In this document: positions 36,667 through 46,565 of the stretch, piece after piece
Position numbering within the stretch: position 1 is the first letter of the stretch
Layout of the letters: every line of letters starts with the position of its first letter
Source: Rouxiella silvae
GTDB taxonomy: Bacteria; Pseudomonadota; Gammaproteobacteria; Enterobacterales; Enterobacteriaceae
DNA length: 64,000 nucleotides
Reading direction: 5' to 3'
NCBI RefSeq assembly: GCF_002093625.1
Contig: NZ_MRWD01000005.1
Coordinates: 59,446-123,445 of the forward strand
Translations under genes and position numbers: made by a program
Notes under the pieces: model-generated
Seen by the model: the letters and a program-made list of their open reading frames with translations, nothing else
Told to the model about the DNA's origin: nothing
Databases searched by the model: none

Positions 36667-37623
36667 TTAACCTTCCGAAGGCAGCGACAGCGCTTTCACC
36701 AGAGAAGCCGCGCCGTTAGGGCGTGAGGCGTCGCGCACGAACGGCAGATTATTGCAGGCGTGCTGGCGTGCCGAGCGGATGAACGCCTCGGTTACGGCCT
36801 GGCGCTGCTCACCGTCTCGAACGGCGGCGTAGAGTCGGCTCCACAATCCGTCGCCCAGCGTTTTGGTTACTATCAGTCCCTGCTTCTCAAAGCTTTCTAC
36901 CACCCAGTGCGGCAGGGCAGCGATACCCATGTGCGCTGAGACCATCTGAATCAGCAGCAGAGTATTATCGACGTTCTTCAGTACTGGGCTCACACCCGCC
37001 GGCTGAAGGAAGTGACGCCAAATATCCAGCCGCTGACGTTGAACCGGATAGATCATTAGGATCTCGCTGCTCAAGTCTTCCGGCGTTATTACCGCTTTAT
37101 TTGCCAGCGGATGATCCGGTGCTAATACCAGACGCACTTCAAAATCAAACATCGGCGAGTAGTGCAGACCGCTGCGCGGAAGAATATCTGAGGTCAATAC
37201 GATATCCAGCTCACCCTGCTGTAGTGCAGGCTGAGGGTCAAAAGTGACGCCAGATTTAAAATCCATTAACACTTGTGGCCAATTCTGGTGAAACGCGTCC
37301 AGCGCAGGCGTCAGCCACTGTATGCAGCTGTGACATTCGATAGCAATGCGCAGTGAAGTTTGTTGCGGTTCGTGACAGGCCTGGAGCGCCTGCTGAATTT
37401 GCGGCAGCACCTGCTCCGCCAGCTGCAGCATGATTTCCCCCTGCGGGGTAAAACGCAGCGGCTGGCTTTTACGCACGAAAAGTCTGAAACCGAGACGCTG
37501 CTCAAGATCGCTAAACTGATGCGACAGGGCAGATTGTGTCTGGTGAAGCTGTGCCGCTGCGGCGGCAAGAGAGCCGGTATTGCGCAGAGCTTGCAGCGTC
37601 CGCAGGTGTTTCAGTTCGATCAT
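36667..37623 (-). CDS. metR: LysR-type regulator MetR
   Basis: A 318-residue LysR-family activator (E. coli 317) of metE, metH and glyA that uses homocysteine as co-effector. The N-terminal helix-turn-helix is in [43 protein letters not shown]. The C-terminal domain binds effector ([24 protein letters not shown]). It is divergent from metE across 104 bp, the standard LysR arrangement, so one region controls both. Confidence 0.95.
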   Translation of the reverse strand: MIELKHLRTLQALRNTGSLAAAAAQLHQTQSALSHQFSDLEQRLGFRLFVRKSQPLRFTPQGEIMLQLAEQVLPQIQQALQACHEPQQTSLRIAIECHSCIQWLTPALDAFHQNWPQVLMDFKSGVTFDPQPALQQGELDIVLTSDILPRSGLHYSPMFDFEVRLVLAPDHPLANKAVITPEDLSSEILMIYPVQRQRLDIWRHFLQPAGVSPVLKNVDNTLLLIQMVSAHMGIAALPHWVVESFEKQGLIVTKTLGDGLWSRLYAAVRDGEQRQAVTEAFIRSARQHACNNLPFVRDASRPNGAASLVKALSLPSEG

Positions 37624-37727
37624 GAGAGTCCTTCACTGTCACTGTGAATAAATTGCGCTTGTGGAATATACAGTACCTGCTGATTATGGATGTGTAAACA
37701 TCTGGATGGCCAAATGGGAATTTAAAG
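37624..37727. promoter_or_regulatory. metR-metE divergent control region
   Basis: The 104-bp region between divergent metR and metE. An interrupted palindrome TTCAC-N7-GTGAA lies at 37632-37648 near the metR start. TGAATAAATTGCG (37645-37657) keeps one arm of the MetR consensus TGAA-N5-TTCA. A possible metE -10 (ATTATG) is near 37683. Short MetJ-like octamers around ACATCTGG are too degenerate to assign. Confidence 0.4.
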
Positions 37728-40004
37728 ATGACGATACTTAATCACACTCTGGGTTTTCCGCGCGTTGGTTTGCGTCGTGAACTGAAAAAAGCGCAGGAAA
37801 GCTACTGGGCTGGCAACACCACTCAAGAAGAACTGTTGGCGACGGGACGCGAACTGCGTGCACGTCACTGGCAGCAACAACAACAGGCTGGCGTGGATCT
37901 GTTGCCGGTTGGCGATTTCGCCTGGTACGATCACGTTCTGACGACCAGCCTGCTGCTGGGTAACGTTCCAGCCCGTCACCAGAATGATGACGGCTCAGTC
38001 GATCTCGATACTCTGTTCCGTCTGGGTCGTGGTCGTGCGCCAACCGGCAAACCTGCCGCTGCGGCTGAAATGACCAAATGGTTTAACACTAACTATCACT
38101 ACATGGTGCCTGAATTCACTCAGGGTCAGCGCTTCAAACTGACCTGGACCCAGTTACTGGACGAAGTTGATGAAGCGCTGGCGCTGGGGCACAACATTAA
38201 ACCTGTGCTGCTGGGTCCATTGACCTACCTGTGGTTGGGTAAAGTGAAGGGTGAACAATTTGACCGCCTGTCCCTGATCAACGATATTCTTCCCATCTAC
38301 CAGCAAGTGCTGGCCGAGCTGGCAAAACGCGGCATCGAATGGGTTCAAATCGACGAACCTGCACTGGTTCTGGAATTGCCACAAGCGTGGTTGGATGCCT
38401 ACAAACCGGCTTATGAGCAGTTGCAGGGTCACACTAAACTGCTGCTGACGACCTATTTCGACAGTGTAGGTCATAACATTGAAACCATCCGCCAACTGCC
38501 GGTGCAAGGTCTGCACATTGATGCGGTTGCCGGTCGCGATGACTTGGCTGCGGTTGCTGACAAATTGCCAAGAGACTGGCTGCTGTCGCTGGGCGTAATC
38601 AATGGACGTAACGTATGGCGCGCCGACCTTAGCCGCTGGTTCGATCGTCTAAAACCGCTGGCTGCGGGGCGCAATGTTTGGCTTGGGAGTTCGTGTTCAC
38701 TGTTGCACAGTCCCATCGATTTAAGCGTTGAAACCCGTCTTGATGACGAAGTGAAAAGCTGGTTCGCCTTCGGTCTGCAAAAATGTGCTGAGTTGGCGTT
38801 GCTGACTACCGCCCTGAATGACCCGAATGAAGAGACGCTGAAAAAGCTGGCCGACTACAGTGCGCCAATCCGTGCTCGTCGCGAATCTAAGCGTGTACAT
38901 AACGAAGCGGTGGGCAAACGTGTTGCAGCCATTACTGCGGCAGACATCGAACGTCCCAACGCTTACACCACGCGAGCGCAAGCACAACGCGCTCGCTTCA
39001 AACTGCCTCTATGGCCGACCACCACCATCGGTTCATTCCCTCAAACCACCGAAATCCGTGGTCTGCGACTGGACTTTAAGCAGGGTCGACTGGATAACGC
39101 CAACTACCGCACCGGCATCAGCGAGCACATCAAACAGGCAATTAAAGAACAAGAGCGTCTGGATATCGACGTTCTGGTTCACGGTGAAGCTGAACGTAAC
39201 GACATGGTTGAATACTTCGGTGAGCATCTCGATGGTTTTGTGTTCACACAAAACGGTTGGGTTCAGAGCTACGGTTCTCGCTGCGTGAAACCTCCGGTTA
39301 TCATCGGTGACGTGAGCCGCCCTGAAGCCATCACCGTTGAGTGGGCACAATACGCACAATCGCTGACCACTAAACCAGTTAAAGGTATGCTGACTGGCCC
39401 AATCACCATTCTCTGCTGGTCCTTCCCTCGTGAAGACGTCAGCCGTGAGACCATCGCCAAGCAAATCGGTTTGGCACTGCGTGACGAAGTGGAAGATCTG
39501 GAAAAAGCCGGTATCGGGATCATCCAGATTGATGAACCTGCACTGCGCGAAGGCTTGCCACTGCGTCAGTCAGAATGGAATGCGTACCTGCGTTGGGCGG
39601 TCGATGCATTCAAACTGAACGCCGCGATTGCCAAAGACGACACGCAGATCCACACCCACATGTGTTACTGCGAATTCAACGACATCATGGATTCCATTGC
39701 GGCACTGGATGCTGACGTGATAACCATTGAAACCTCGCGCTCTGATATGGAACTGATCGAAACCTTTAAAGCGTTCGATTATCCCAACGACATTGGACCC
39801 GGCGTTTACGATATTCACTCACCTAACGTGCCAAGCGTTGAGTGGATTGAGAACCTGTTGCGTAAGGCGGCTGACAGCATTCCGGCTGAGCGTCTTTGGG
39901 TTAATCCAGACTGCGGCCTGAAAACGCGAGGTTGGGCAGAAACCCGCGAGTCGCTGGAAAACATGGTGAAAGCAGCCAAGCGCCTGCGTGCTGAACACGC
40001 TTAA
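37728..40004 (+). CDS. metE: Cobalamin-independent methionine synthase MetE
   Basis: A 758-residue enzyme (E. coli 753) that transfers the methyl group of 5-methyltetrahydropteroyltri-L-glutamate to homocysteine. Two similar barrels are present. Zinc ligands of the C-terminal barrel are visible in [12 protein letters not shown] (His and Cys) and in [11 protein letters not shown] (last Cys). The N-terminal [20 protein letters not shown] substrate stretch is intact. Regulated by the adjacent metR and probably MetJ; closed by a UUCG-loop terminator. Confidence 0.97.
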   Translation: MTILNHTLGFPRVGLRRELKKAQESYWAGNTTQEELLATGRELRARHWQQQQQAGVDLLPVGDFAWYDHVLTTSLLLGNVPARHQNDDGSVDLDTLFRLGRGRAPTGKPAAAAEMTKWFNTNYHYMVPEFTQGQRFKLTWTQLLDEVDEALALGHNIKPVLLGPLTYLWLGKVKGEQFDRLSLINDILPIYQQVLAELAKRGIEWVQIDEPALVLELPQAWLDAYKPAYEQLQGHTKLLLTTYFDSVGHNIETIRQLPVQGLHIDAVAGRDDLAAVADKLPRDWLLSLGVINGRNVWRADLSRWFDRLKPLAAGRNVWLGSSCSLLHSPIDLSVETRLDDEVKSWFAFGLQKCAELALLTTALNDPNEETLKKLADYSAPIRARRESKRVHNEAVGKRVAAITAADIERPNAYTTRAQAQRARFKLPLWPTTTIGSFPQTTEIRGLRLDFKQGRLDNANYRTGISEHIKQAIKEQERLDIDVLVHGEAERNDMVEYFGEHLDGFVFTQNGWVQSYGSRCVKPPVIIGDVSRPEAITVEWAQYAQSLTTKPVKGMLTGPITILCWSFPREDVSRETIAKQIGLALRDEVEDLEKAGIGIIQIDEPALREGLPLRQSEWNAYLRWAVDAFKLNAAIAKDDTQIHTHMCYCEFNDIMDSIAALDADVITIETSRSDMELIETFKAFDYPNDIGPGVYDIHSPNVPSVEWIENLLRKAADSIPAERLWVNPDCGLKTRGWAETRESLENMVKAAKRLRAEHA

Positions 40005-40056
40005 AAGTGTGGGCGTAGTCGATATAGTGTGTGGGTTGTATTCGTCGTTAATCATT

Positions 40057-40077
40057 GGGCGCTTCGGCGCCCTTTTT
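40057..40077 (+). terminator. Terminator of metE
   Basis: GGGCGC/GCGCCC stem with a TTCG tetraloop closed by C-G, followed by TTTTT. Confidence 0.93.
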
Positions 40078-40267
40078 GCACCTGTTTTTAGTTTCATTAG
40101 TATTTTGTAACCTCTTAAACTTCTCTCGTATCCCCCGACTCGCCTTGCCTGCAGCGAATTGCCACGCCGGTTAAGGTTCAAATGCCTTAATCCCTCGCCT
40201 CATTGACTAGGCTTAGTAGAGTGAAATCTTAATTCGAATAGTGTTCGAACAACGTAAGGAGACAAAG

Positions 40268-41032
40268 ATGAGTCGATTTAAAGATAAAGTCGTGGTGGTC
40301 ACAGGTGCAGGTTCCGGCATGGGGGCAGCAACCGCTCAGCGTTTTGCTGCCGAAGGGGCGACGGTGGTACTGGTGGGTCGCACGGAGATCAAATTGGCCA
40401 AGATTGCCAATACGCTTGAAACCACGAATTATTATATCCACGTCGCCGATATCTCTAATCCCGAAGAGGTCGAACGCCTGGCAAAAGTGGTGTTGGATAA
40501 ATTCGGCCACGTAGACGTCTTGGTTAACAACGCCGGCGTTGTGGTACAGGGCCAGGTTAATGAGGCAAGTATTGAAGACTGGAAGAAGATTTTCGATATC
40601 GACGTCAGCGGAGTGTTCTACGCCACGCGCTTCTTTATTGACGCATTGAAAAAAAGCAAAGGCAATATCGTCAACGTTTCGTCCGTATCTGGGCTGGGCG
40701 GTGACTGGGGGATGAGCTTCTACAACGCGGCGAAGGGGGCGGTGACCAATTTCACCCGCTCTCTGGCGATGGACCACGGCGCCGACGGCGTGCGCGTCAA
40801 TGCAGTTTGTCCTAGCCTGACGTTGACCGACATGGCAGGTGATATCAAAGAAAACAAGGCATTGCTGGCGAAATTTGCCGAACGTATTCCATTGGGACGC
40901 GGGGCTGAACCGGAAGAGATTGCATCAGTCATTGCTTTTTTGGCCAGTGATGATGCGCGTTTTGTGACTGGCGTCAATTTGCCGGTCGACGGCGGGCTCA
41001 GTGCCTCGAATGGTCAGCCCAAGCAGGCTTAA
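40268..41032 (+). CDS. SDR-family oxidoreductase, function unassigned
   Basis: A 254-residue classical short-chain dehydrogenase/reductase. The cofactor motif TGAGSGMG spans residues 12-19, NNAG residues 87-90, and the catalytic set is S139, Y152 and K156 (YNAAK). VGRTE at 36-40 after strand two suggests NADP(H) preference, which is inference. The C-terminus PVDGGLSASNGQPKQA is typical of 3-oxoacyl-ACP reductase-like SDRs. AAGGAG precedes ATG 40268. It stands alone between metE and dlhH and is not part of this region in E. coli. Substrate is unknown. Confidence 0.8.
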   Translation: MSRFKDKVVVVTGAGSGMGAATAQRFAAEGATVVLVGRTEIKLAKIANTLETTNYYIHVADISNPEEVERLAKVVLDKFGHVDVLVNNAGVVVQGQVNEASIEDWKKIFDIDVSGVFYATRFFIDALKKSKGNIVNVSSVSGLGGDWGMSFYNAAKGAVTNFTRSLAMDHGADGVRVNAVCPSLTLTDMAGDIKENKALLAKFAERIPLGRGAEPEEIASVIAFLASDDARFVTGVNLPVDGGLSASNGQPKQA

Positions 41033-41054
41033 AGAGGCTTACCTCATAAATAAC

Positions 41055-41089
41055 TCAGGTTTTTAAGACAATAAATCAGGTTTTAAGAC
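41055..41089 (+). repeat. Short direct repeat after the SDR gene
   Basis: TCAGGTTTTTAAGAC (41055-41069) and TCAGGTTTTAAGAC (41076-41089) repeat with one base difference in the T-run, 21 bp apart, just before the terminator. Meaning unknown. Confidence 0.6.
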
Positions 41090-41098
41090 CAAAATGAA

Positions 41099-41136
41099 AA
41101 AATGGCCCCGTGTGTTTTCACTGACGGGGCCATTTT
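41099..41136. terminator. Bidirectional terminator between the SDR gene and dlhH
   Basis: Perfect 13-bp stem AAAATGGCCCCGT/ACGGGGCCATTTT with a 12-nt loop; A-rich before and T-rich after, so it serves both convergent genes. Confidence 0.92.
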
Positions 41137-41165
41137 GTTGGATCGCGTAAATTATATTTAGTGCT

Positions 41166-41993
41166 TTATTTAACGCCGTATTTGGCAAACCACGCCAGCA
41201 TGCGTTGCCAGCCGTCTGTCGCTGCTTCGGCGTTGTAGCTTGGGCGGTAGTCGGCGTTGAAGGCGTGGTCTGCCTCCGGATAAACCACAATTTCCGCATT
41301 CGCATTGGCGGCGCGAATGGCCTGTCGCATCGTTTCGATCGTATCTTGCGGGATACTGCTGTCGCGGCCACCATAAAGACCCAGCACCGGGGCAGTTAAA
41401 TCAACCGCTTCATCCACCGGATGCGTCGGGCTGGTCAGCGTTTTATTGCCTACCAGTTTGCCGTACCAGGCGACACCGGCTTTTAACTGCGGGCTGTGCG
41501 CGGCGTAGAGCCAGGTGATGCGACCCCCCCAGCAGAATCCGGTAATGGCCAGTTTGCTAGCGTCACCGCCGTGTTGTGCCGCCCAGTGCGCCGTGTGGTC
41601 CAAATCCGCCAACACTTGCTGGTCTGGCACTTTACTCACCAGCTTCTCGAACAGCTCACTTATTTCACGGTAGTCGGACGGGTCACCCTGACGGAAATAG
41701 AGTTCCGGAGCGATCGCCAGATAACCCTCTTTCGCCAGACGACGGCACAGGTCACGAATATGCTCATGTACACCAAAAATCTCCTGCACCACTAAAACAA
41801 TCGGCAGTTTGCCGGTGTATTCGGCAGGTCGCGCCAGATAGGCAGGCAGATTCTCACCCTGTGAAGGGATAGTCGTTTCGCCCGCGTGCAGGCCTTCAGT
41901 ATCAGTGTGTAGAGTAGTAGCAGATACAGGCGTAACGGCAGGGGAGAAACTGTCAGGTGCTTGTTTTAATTGTATTGAATCATCTTTCTTCAT
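41166..41993 (-). CDS. dlhH: Dienelactone hydrolase family protein DlhH
   Basis: A 275-residue alpha/beta hydrolase (E. coli DlhH/YsgA 271). The nucleophile is C154 in GFCWGG; D211 (YGGRD) and H243 (ADHAF) complete the dienelactone-hydrolase-type triad. The natural substrate in enterics is not known. The ATG at 41993 is chosen because GGAG lies 6 nt upstream; an ATG four codons earlier has none. It is convergent with the SDR gene and divergent from udp, as dlhH and udp are in E. coli. Confidence 0.92.
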   Translation of the reverse strand: MKKDDSIQLKQAPDSFSPAVTPVSATTLHTDTEGLHAGETTIPSQGENLPAYLARPAEYTGKLPIVLVVQEIFGVHEHIRDLCRRLAKEGYLAIAPELYFRQGDPSDYREISELFEKLVSKVPDQQVLADLDHTAHWAAQHGGDASKLAITGFCWGGRITWLYAAHSPQLKAGVAWYGKLVGNKTLTSPTHPVDEAVDLTAPVLGLYGGRDSSIPQDTIETMRQAIRAANANAEIVVYPEADHAFNADYRPSYNAEAATDGWQRMLAWFAKYGVK

Positions 41994-42223
41994 TGCAGTC
42001 TCCATACGGGGATAAGTTCTATTCTTTAAAACTCACAATTTGGTTTTTGAAAACAAGGGCTCGGAGGTAAAACTATAGGTCATAAAGTTAGCACATCAAT
42101 CACCATAGCCTGTCCTATAGTTAACCCTTACGTAAAAAATGCTTCGCTGAGTAAGATTTAATCTGTTTGTCATACGGATAGCAGGGCATCTTTGTCTTAA
42201 AAGAACAATACTTGGTCGGTTTT

Positions 42224-42291
42224 TGTGATATTGATCACGATTATTATGCAAGTGATGATAGTGGTTGTGTTGCTTAGCGATTTCTATCACA
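42224..42291 (+). promoter_or_regulatory. Tandem CRP sites of the udp promoter
   Basis: TGTGA-N6-TCACG (42224-42239) is a near-perfect CRP site. AGCGA-N6-TCACA (42276-42291) is a second, weaker one. Their centres are 52 bp apart, the arrangement of CytR/CRP-controlled nucleoside genes in which CytR binds between two CRP dimers. A possible -10 TAGAGT (42313-42318) puts the start near 42325, about 41.5 bp from the second site. The rest of the 363-bp gap (42006-42223) shows nothing else clear. Confidence 0.78.
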
Positions 42292-42368
42292 AAATTAGAT
42301 GCCAATGAACGATAGAGTGGCAGGATGTTTTTTCAAAAAGATGACCCGAATTAAGAAGGAGTTTATTT

Positions 42369-43133
42369 ATGTCTCAGTCTGACGTTTTTCACCTTGGTTT
42401 GACCAAAAGCAGCCTGCAGGGTGCGACCCTAGCCATTGTTCCCGGCGATCCTCAGCGGGTTGAAAAAATCGCAAAGCTGATGGAAAACCCGGTTCATCTA
42501 GCTTCTCATCGTGAATTCACTAGCTGGCGCGCAGAGCTTGACGGTAAAGCCGTGATTGTCTGCTCGACCGGTATCGGCGGTCCCTCTACCTCAATTGCCG
42601 TTGAAGAGTTAGCGCAGCTGGGCATTCGCACATTCCTGCGTATTGGCACCACGGGTGCTATTCAACCACACATCAATGTGGGTGACGTGCTGGTGACCAC
42701 TGCCGCCGTACGTCTTGACGGTGCCAGCCTACATTTCGCTCCTATGGAATACCCTGCGGTAGCCGATTTTGCCTGTACTACCGCGTTGGTCGAGGCGTCC
42801 AAGTCGGTGGGTGCCAATCTGCATATTGGCGTGACAGCGTCTTCTGACACTTTCTATCCGGGCCAGGAACGTTATGACACCTACTCAGGACGCGTGGTAC
42901 GCCGCTTTAAGGAATCAATGCAGGAGTGGCAAGAGATGGGCGTGATGAACTACGAGATGGAGTCCGCCACGCTGTTGACCATGTGCGCAAGCCAGGGCCT
43001 TCGCGCCGGTATGGTCGCCGGGGTTATCGTTAACCGCACACAGCAAGAAATTCCTAATGCAGAGACCATGAAACAAACGGAAAGTCACGCAGTGAAGATT
43101 GTGGTCGAGGCCGCGCGCCGCCTGATTGCCTAA
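42369..43133 (+). CDS. udp: Uridine phosphorylase Udp
   Basis: A 254-residue nucleoside phosphorylase (E. coli 253) that splits uridine and phosphate to uracil and ribose-1-phosphate. The phosphate-binding [26 protein letters not shown] and RIGTTGAIQ stretches and the nucleoside-site [11 protein letters not shown] are intact. AAGGAG precedes the ATG. Controlled by CRP and probably CytR from the upstream region; closed by a strong terminator. Confidence 0.97.
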   Translation: MSQSDVFHLGLTKSSLQGATLAIVPGDPQRVEKIAKLMENPVHLASHREFTSWRAELDGKAVIVCSTGIGGPSTSIAVEELAQLGIRTFLRIGTTGAIQPHINVGDVLVTTAAVRLDGASLHFAPMEYPAVADFACTTALVEASKSVGANLHIGVTASSDTFYPGQERYDTYSGRVVRRFKESMQEWQEMGVMNYEMESATLLTMCASQGLRAGMVAGVIVNRTQQEIPNAETMKQTESHAVKIVVEAARRLIA

Positions 43134-43194
43134 GTGCATTAATCTGATTTATTCCTGAGTTTTTTCTGAAGCAATACTGAGTTTGTCTGAATGA

Positions 43195-43222
43195 GGGGTC
43201 GCCTGCCGGTGGCCCCTTTTTT
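43195..43222 (+). terminator. Terminator of udp
   Basis: Nine-pair stem GGGGTCGCC/GGTGGCCCC (two G-T pairs) with loop TGCC, followed by TTTTTT. Confidence 0.9.
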
Positions 43223-43282
43223 ATATCCGCGCCGCTATCTGGTATGGTCATAGTACGAATTATTGGAATAATAAGAGGCCCT

Positions 43283-44065
43283 ATGACGGCGACAATCTTA
43301 CTTCATCCTTCTTTGACCCCTTTGGAGGGCGGCGTTAACTTTCGCGATCTCGGCGGTAATACGGTCGCCGATGGGCGAAGAATTAAACGTGGCTGGCTTT
43401 ATCGCTCCGGTGCGTTAGACGCGCTTACCGAACAGGATCAGCGTTTCCTGAGTAATATTCCGCTTCAGCACATTCTTGACTACCGCGATGCGGATGAAGT
43501 TGCCGCCAAGCCCGATATTCTGTGGCCAGGCTGCGAATATCACCATGCACCGGCGAATCCGCTGAGCAACGTGATTAATGCCAATCTTGAACGGCTTACC
43601 GCCGAGACTATTGCGGCATTTGACCCGCAGGAATTTATGCTAGAGCTTTATCGCCGTCTGCCGTTCAATAACGACGCCTATAAAAAGCTGGTGAGCCTGC
43701 TGGTTCAGCCTGGTGGCGGTGCGCTGGTTCAGCACTGTGCGGTAGGGAAAGACCGCACGGGTATTGGGTCAGCCATCGTGCTGCTGGCGTTAGGTGCCGA
43801 CATTGCTACCGTCAAAGAAGATTATCTGTTGACGGAAACGACGCTGGCGACCTTCCGTGAACACATGCTTGATAAAATGTCGATAACCCTAGCACCGGCG
43901 GCGCTGGAGAAATTTGCCTACGTGTTTTCGGTGCAAGAAATATTCATTGATACGGCACTAAACGCCATCACCGACCTGTATGGCAACGCGGATAACTGGC
44001 TCGAAAAAGAGTACGGTTTGACGGCTGAAATCCGTGAATCTTTGTGCGCGCGTTATCTTGAATAA
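43283..44065 (+). CDS. Tyrosine-protein phosphatase family protein
   Basis: A 260-residue protein of the Y_phosphatase3/LipA-like family. The P-loop HCAVGKDRTG puts the catalytic cysteine at C152 and the arginine at R157. The N-terminal NFRDLGG block and the IKRGWLYRSGAL stretch are family hallmarks. Such enzymes act on phosphotyrosine and in some cases on phosphoinositides; substrate here is unknown. AAGAGG precedes ATG 43283. No signal peptide is seen, so it is probably cytoplasmic. It lies between udp and a DedA gene, absent from this site in E. coli. Confidence 0.82.
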   Translation: MTATILLHPSLTPLEGGVNFRDLGGNTVADGRRIKRGWLYRSGALDALTEQDQRFLSNIPLQHILDYRDADEVAAKPDILWPGCEYHHAPANPLSNVINANLERLTAETIAAFDPQEFMLELYRRLPFNNDAYKKLVSLLVQPGGGALVQHCAVGKDRTGIGSAIVLLALGADIATVKEDYLLTETTLATFREHMLDKMSITLAPAALEKFAYVFSVQEIFIDTALNAITDLYGNADNWLEKEYGLTAEIRESLCARYLE

Positions 44066-44161
44066 TCGCTTCGTTAATCTTTGGTTGTTATTGAATAATG
44101 TTTACTGTTATTACGTAAAAAATTGCGGATAAGATTCAGTTTTGAACATGGGTGGTAATTT

Positions 44162-44689
44162 TTGAGCATTAACGAGGTCATTCATTACGTGACGGAGTTT
44201 GTCCGTCAGCATCAGGCTTGGGCTCCGCCGATCGTCTTCTTTCTGGCTTTTGGTGAGTCACTGGCCTTCCTTTCATTATTGTTGCCTGCCACGGTTATTC
44301 TGCTCGGGTTAGGTGCGCTGATTGGTGAAACCGGTATTCCTTTTTGGCCTATTTTTGCCGCTGCGGCCTCCGGCGCCTTTTTTGGTGACTGGCTGTCATA
44401 CTGGATTGGTGCACACTACACCGATAAAGTGCCCCATATCTGGCCGTTTAAATCTCATCCTCAAATGCTTGAACGCGGACACGCCTTCTTCGAACGCTGG
44501 GGCATGCCAGGGGCTTTCATTGGTCGCTTCTTTGGGCCGCTGCGCGCCGTGGTTCCGCTGGTGGCAGGAATTTGCGGCATGCCACAGCGCTACTTTCAGC
44601 TGGCAAACTTCACGTCGGCACTGGTGTGGGGGTTTGGTATTCTGGCGCCGGGTGCATTTGGGATCAAATGGCTAAGCCAGTGGTTTTGA
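44162..44689 (+). CDS. DedA-family membrane protein
   Basis: A 175-residue inner-membrane protein of the DedA/SNARE-associated family (YohD-like in size). Family motifs are FGESLAFLSLLLPATVIL, SGAFFGDWLSYWIGAHY with the acidic residue, and ERWGMPGAFIGRFFGPLRAVVPLVAGICGM with the essential arginine region. DedA proteins are implicated in undecaprenyl phosphate or phospholipid transport and proton homeostasis. The only reasonable start is TTG 44162, with GGTGG upstream; no ATG is in frame. It lies 96 bp after the phosphatase gene and may be cotranscribed with it. Confidence 0.83.
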   Translation: MSINEVIHYVTEFVRQHQAWAPPIVFFLAFGESLAFLSLLLPATVILLGLGALIGETGIPFWPIFAAAASGAFFGDWLSYWIGAHYTDKVPHIWPFKSHPQMLERGHAFFERWGMPGAFIGRFFGPLRAVVPLVAGICGMPQRYFQLANFTSALVWGFGILAPGAFGIKWLSQWF

Positions 44690-44835
44690 TCTGGCCGTGA
44701 AGTGAAATCAGCGCCGTTGCGCCCATTTTCTGGAAGACGTCTCGCAAAGTGCAGGCAGGTGATTTAAAAGCATCTGGACATCCATACAGTATGCATTTAC
44801 CTTGACCTTCAAGAGATTTAGACAGAGGAATAACC

Positions 44836-46428
44836 GTGGATATCAGCATTATTTACGCGGTAGGCGCAGGCTTGATTGGCCTTTTGCTGGGCGGGTTAAT
44901 CGCCAGTTTGCGTCAACAGCAGGTTCAGGCCGATAGTGACACCCGCTACAAATTGCTTGAGCAGGCTCAGGCGCAGCTTGTTCTGGAAAAAGAGGCGCTA
45001 CAGCGCGATATGCAGCAGGCTAAACATCAGCAGCGCGAAAGCGAACTGGAACTGAGAACGCTGCACAGTGCGCAGGCCGCAAGCGCTGAAAAACTCCAGC
45101 TTTTGGCACACTGGCAAAACGAGTGTGAGCAGCTCAACCAGGAACTGCGGGCCCAGCGAGAAATTAACAGCGCTCAGGAAGCCGAGTTGCGTGAGGTTGT
45201 CACTCGGCTGGATGAAACGCGTCTGGCAGCCGAAGACAAGCAGCGGCTGTTAATTAACAGCGAACAGCGTCTCAACAGTCAGTTTGAAAATCTTGCAAAT
45301 CGTATCTTTGAGCAAACCGGGCGTCGTGCAGACGAACAAAATAAACAGAGTCTAGACAAATTGCTGCTGCCGCTGCGTGAGCAGCTTGACGGTTTTCGCC
45401 GTCAGGTGCAGGACAGTTTTGGGCAGGAAGCGCGTGAACGCCACACGCTAACCCATGAAATTCGCAGTCTCCAGCAGCTCAATGCCCAAATGGCGCGCGA
45501 GGCGCTTAATTTGACCAAGGCTCTGAAAGGCGACAACAAAACGCAGGGTAACTGGGGGGAAGTCGTGCTCAGCCGCGTGCTGGAAGCCTCCGGTCTGCGA
45601 GAAGGCTACGAGTATCAGACGCAGGTCAGCGTGCAGACTGAAAATAACAGCAGAATGCAGCCCGACGTCGTGGTGCGGCTGCCGCAAAATAAAGACGTGG
45701 TGATTGATGCCAAAATGTCGCTGGTGGCCTACGAACGCTATTTCAACAGCGAAGATGACCTTGAGCGTGAAGCTGCGCTCAACGAGCATATTACCTCGGT
45801 GCGCGGCCATATTCGCCTGTTAGGTCGTAAAGACTATCAGCAGTTGCCCGGCCTGCGCAGTCTTGATTACGTGCTGATGTTTATACCGGTAGAACCGGCC
45901 TTTTTGGTGGCTATCGATCGTGAACCCGAACTGATTAGTGAAGCGCTCAACCACAACATTATGTTGGTTAGCCCAACCACGCTGCTGGTTGCGCTGCGCA
46001 CTATTAGCAATCTGTGGCGTTATGAGCATCAAAGCCAGAATGCCAAACGTATTGCAGACCGCGCCGCTCGCCTTTATGACAAACTCAGGCTGTTCGTTGA
46101 TGACATGCAGTCGATGGGGCAGAGCCTCGATAAAGCGCAGGCAAGTTATCGGCTGGCAATGAACAAACTTGCACAAGGGCGTGGTAATCTTATCGGCCAG
46201 GTTGAGGGATTCAGGGCGTTGGGAGTGGAGGTAAAACGGCCTATTAGCCCAGCGCTTGCGGAGCAGGCCAGCGCTGAAGATGACCCAGAGTATCAGGCGT
46301 CACTGGATGAACAACCCTCTGCGCCTGAGGCGCAGGAACAGGCGGAGCGGGCGACAGAAAACGCCCAGCAGAATGACAATGCCGCATGGCCATTTGAAGA
46401 TGTTGCTGCGTCATCAAAGAACTTTTAA
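44836..46428 (+). CDS. rmuC: DNA recombination protein RmuC
   Basis: A 530-residue protein (E. coli 475) that limits recombination at inverted repeats. A single N-terminal membrane segment (IIYAVGAGLIGLLLGGLIASL) is followed by a coiled coil (about residues 30-170). A restriction-endonuclease-like core comes next (GNWGEVVLSRVLEASGLREG; PDVVVRLPQNKDVVIDAKMSLVAYERYF). The acidic, Gln/Glu-rich C-terminal tail (about residues 475-530) explains the extra length. GTG start with AGAGGAA upstream. E. coli also has rmuC just after udp. Confidence 0.94.
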   Translation: MDISIIYAVGAGLIGLLLGGLIASLRQQQVQADSDTRYKLLEQAQAQLVLEKEALQRDMQQAKHQQRESELELRTLHSAQAASAEKLQLLAHWQNECEQLNQELRAQREINSAQEAELREVVTRLDETRLAAEDKQRLLINSEQRLNSQFENLANRIFEQTGRRADEQNKQSLDKLLLPLREQLDGFRRQVQDSFGQEARERHTLTHEIRSLQQLNAQMAREALNLTKALKGDNKTQGNWGEVVLSRVLEASGLREGYEYQTQVSVQTENNSRMQPDVVVRLPQNKDVVIDAKMSLVAYERYFNSEDDLEREAALNEHITSVRGHIRLLGRKDYQQLPGLRSLDYVLMFIPVEPAFLVAIDREPELISEALNHNIMLVSPTTLLVALRTISNLWRYEHQSQNAKRIADRAARLYDKLRLFVDDMQSMGQSLDKAQASYRLAMNKLAQGRGNLIGQVEGFRALGVEVKRPISPALAEQASAEDDPEYQASLDEQPSAPEAQEQAERATENAQQNDNAAWPFEDVAASSKNF

Positions 46429-46517
46429 TTTGTTTTGCTCATAGAGTGAACAAAAATACCGCAGCTTGATCACCGCGTGCGGCGTTAATCGCATCGGAGA
46501 TGGGGCTTTCACCGGGG

Positions 46518-46547
46518 TTCTGATACACTTTCCCCAGGCGATATAAT
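46518..46547 (+). promoter_or_regulatory. Probable promoter of ubiE
   Basis: TTCTGA (46518-46523), an 18-bp spacer and a perfect TATAAT (46542-46547), ending 18 bp before the ubiE ATG. The very short distance suggests a short leader. Confidence 0.5.
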
Positions 46548-46565
46548 GAATAAGCAGGCAAAAAC

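Noticed and set aside
37645..37657. Definite MetR site upstream of metE
   Set aside because: Only one arm of TGAA-N5-TTCA is kept; too weak to assign as a separate feature.
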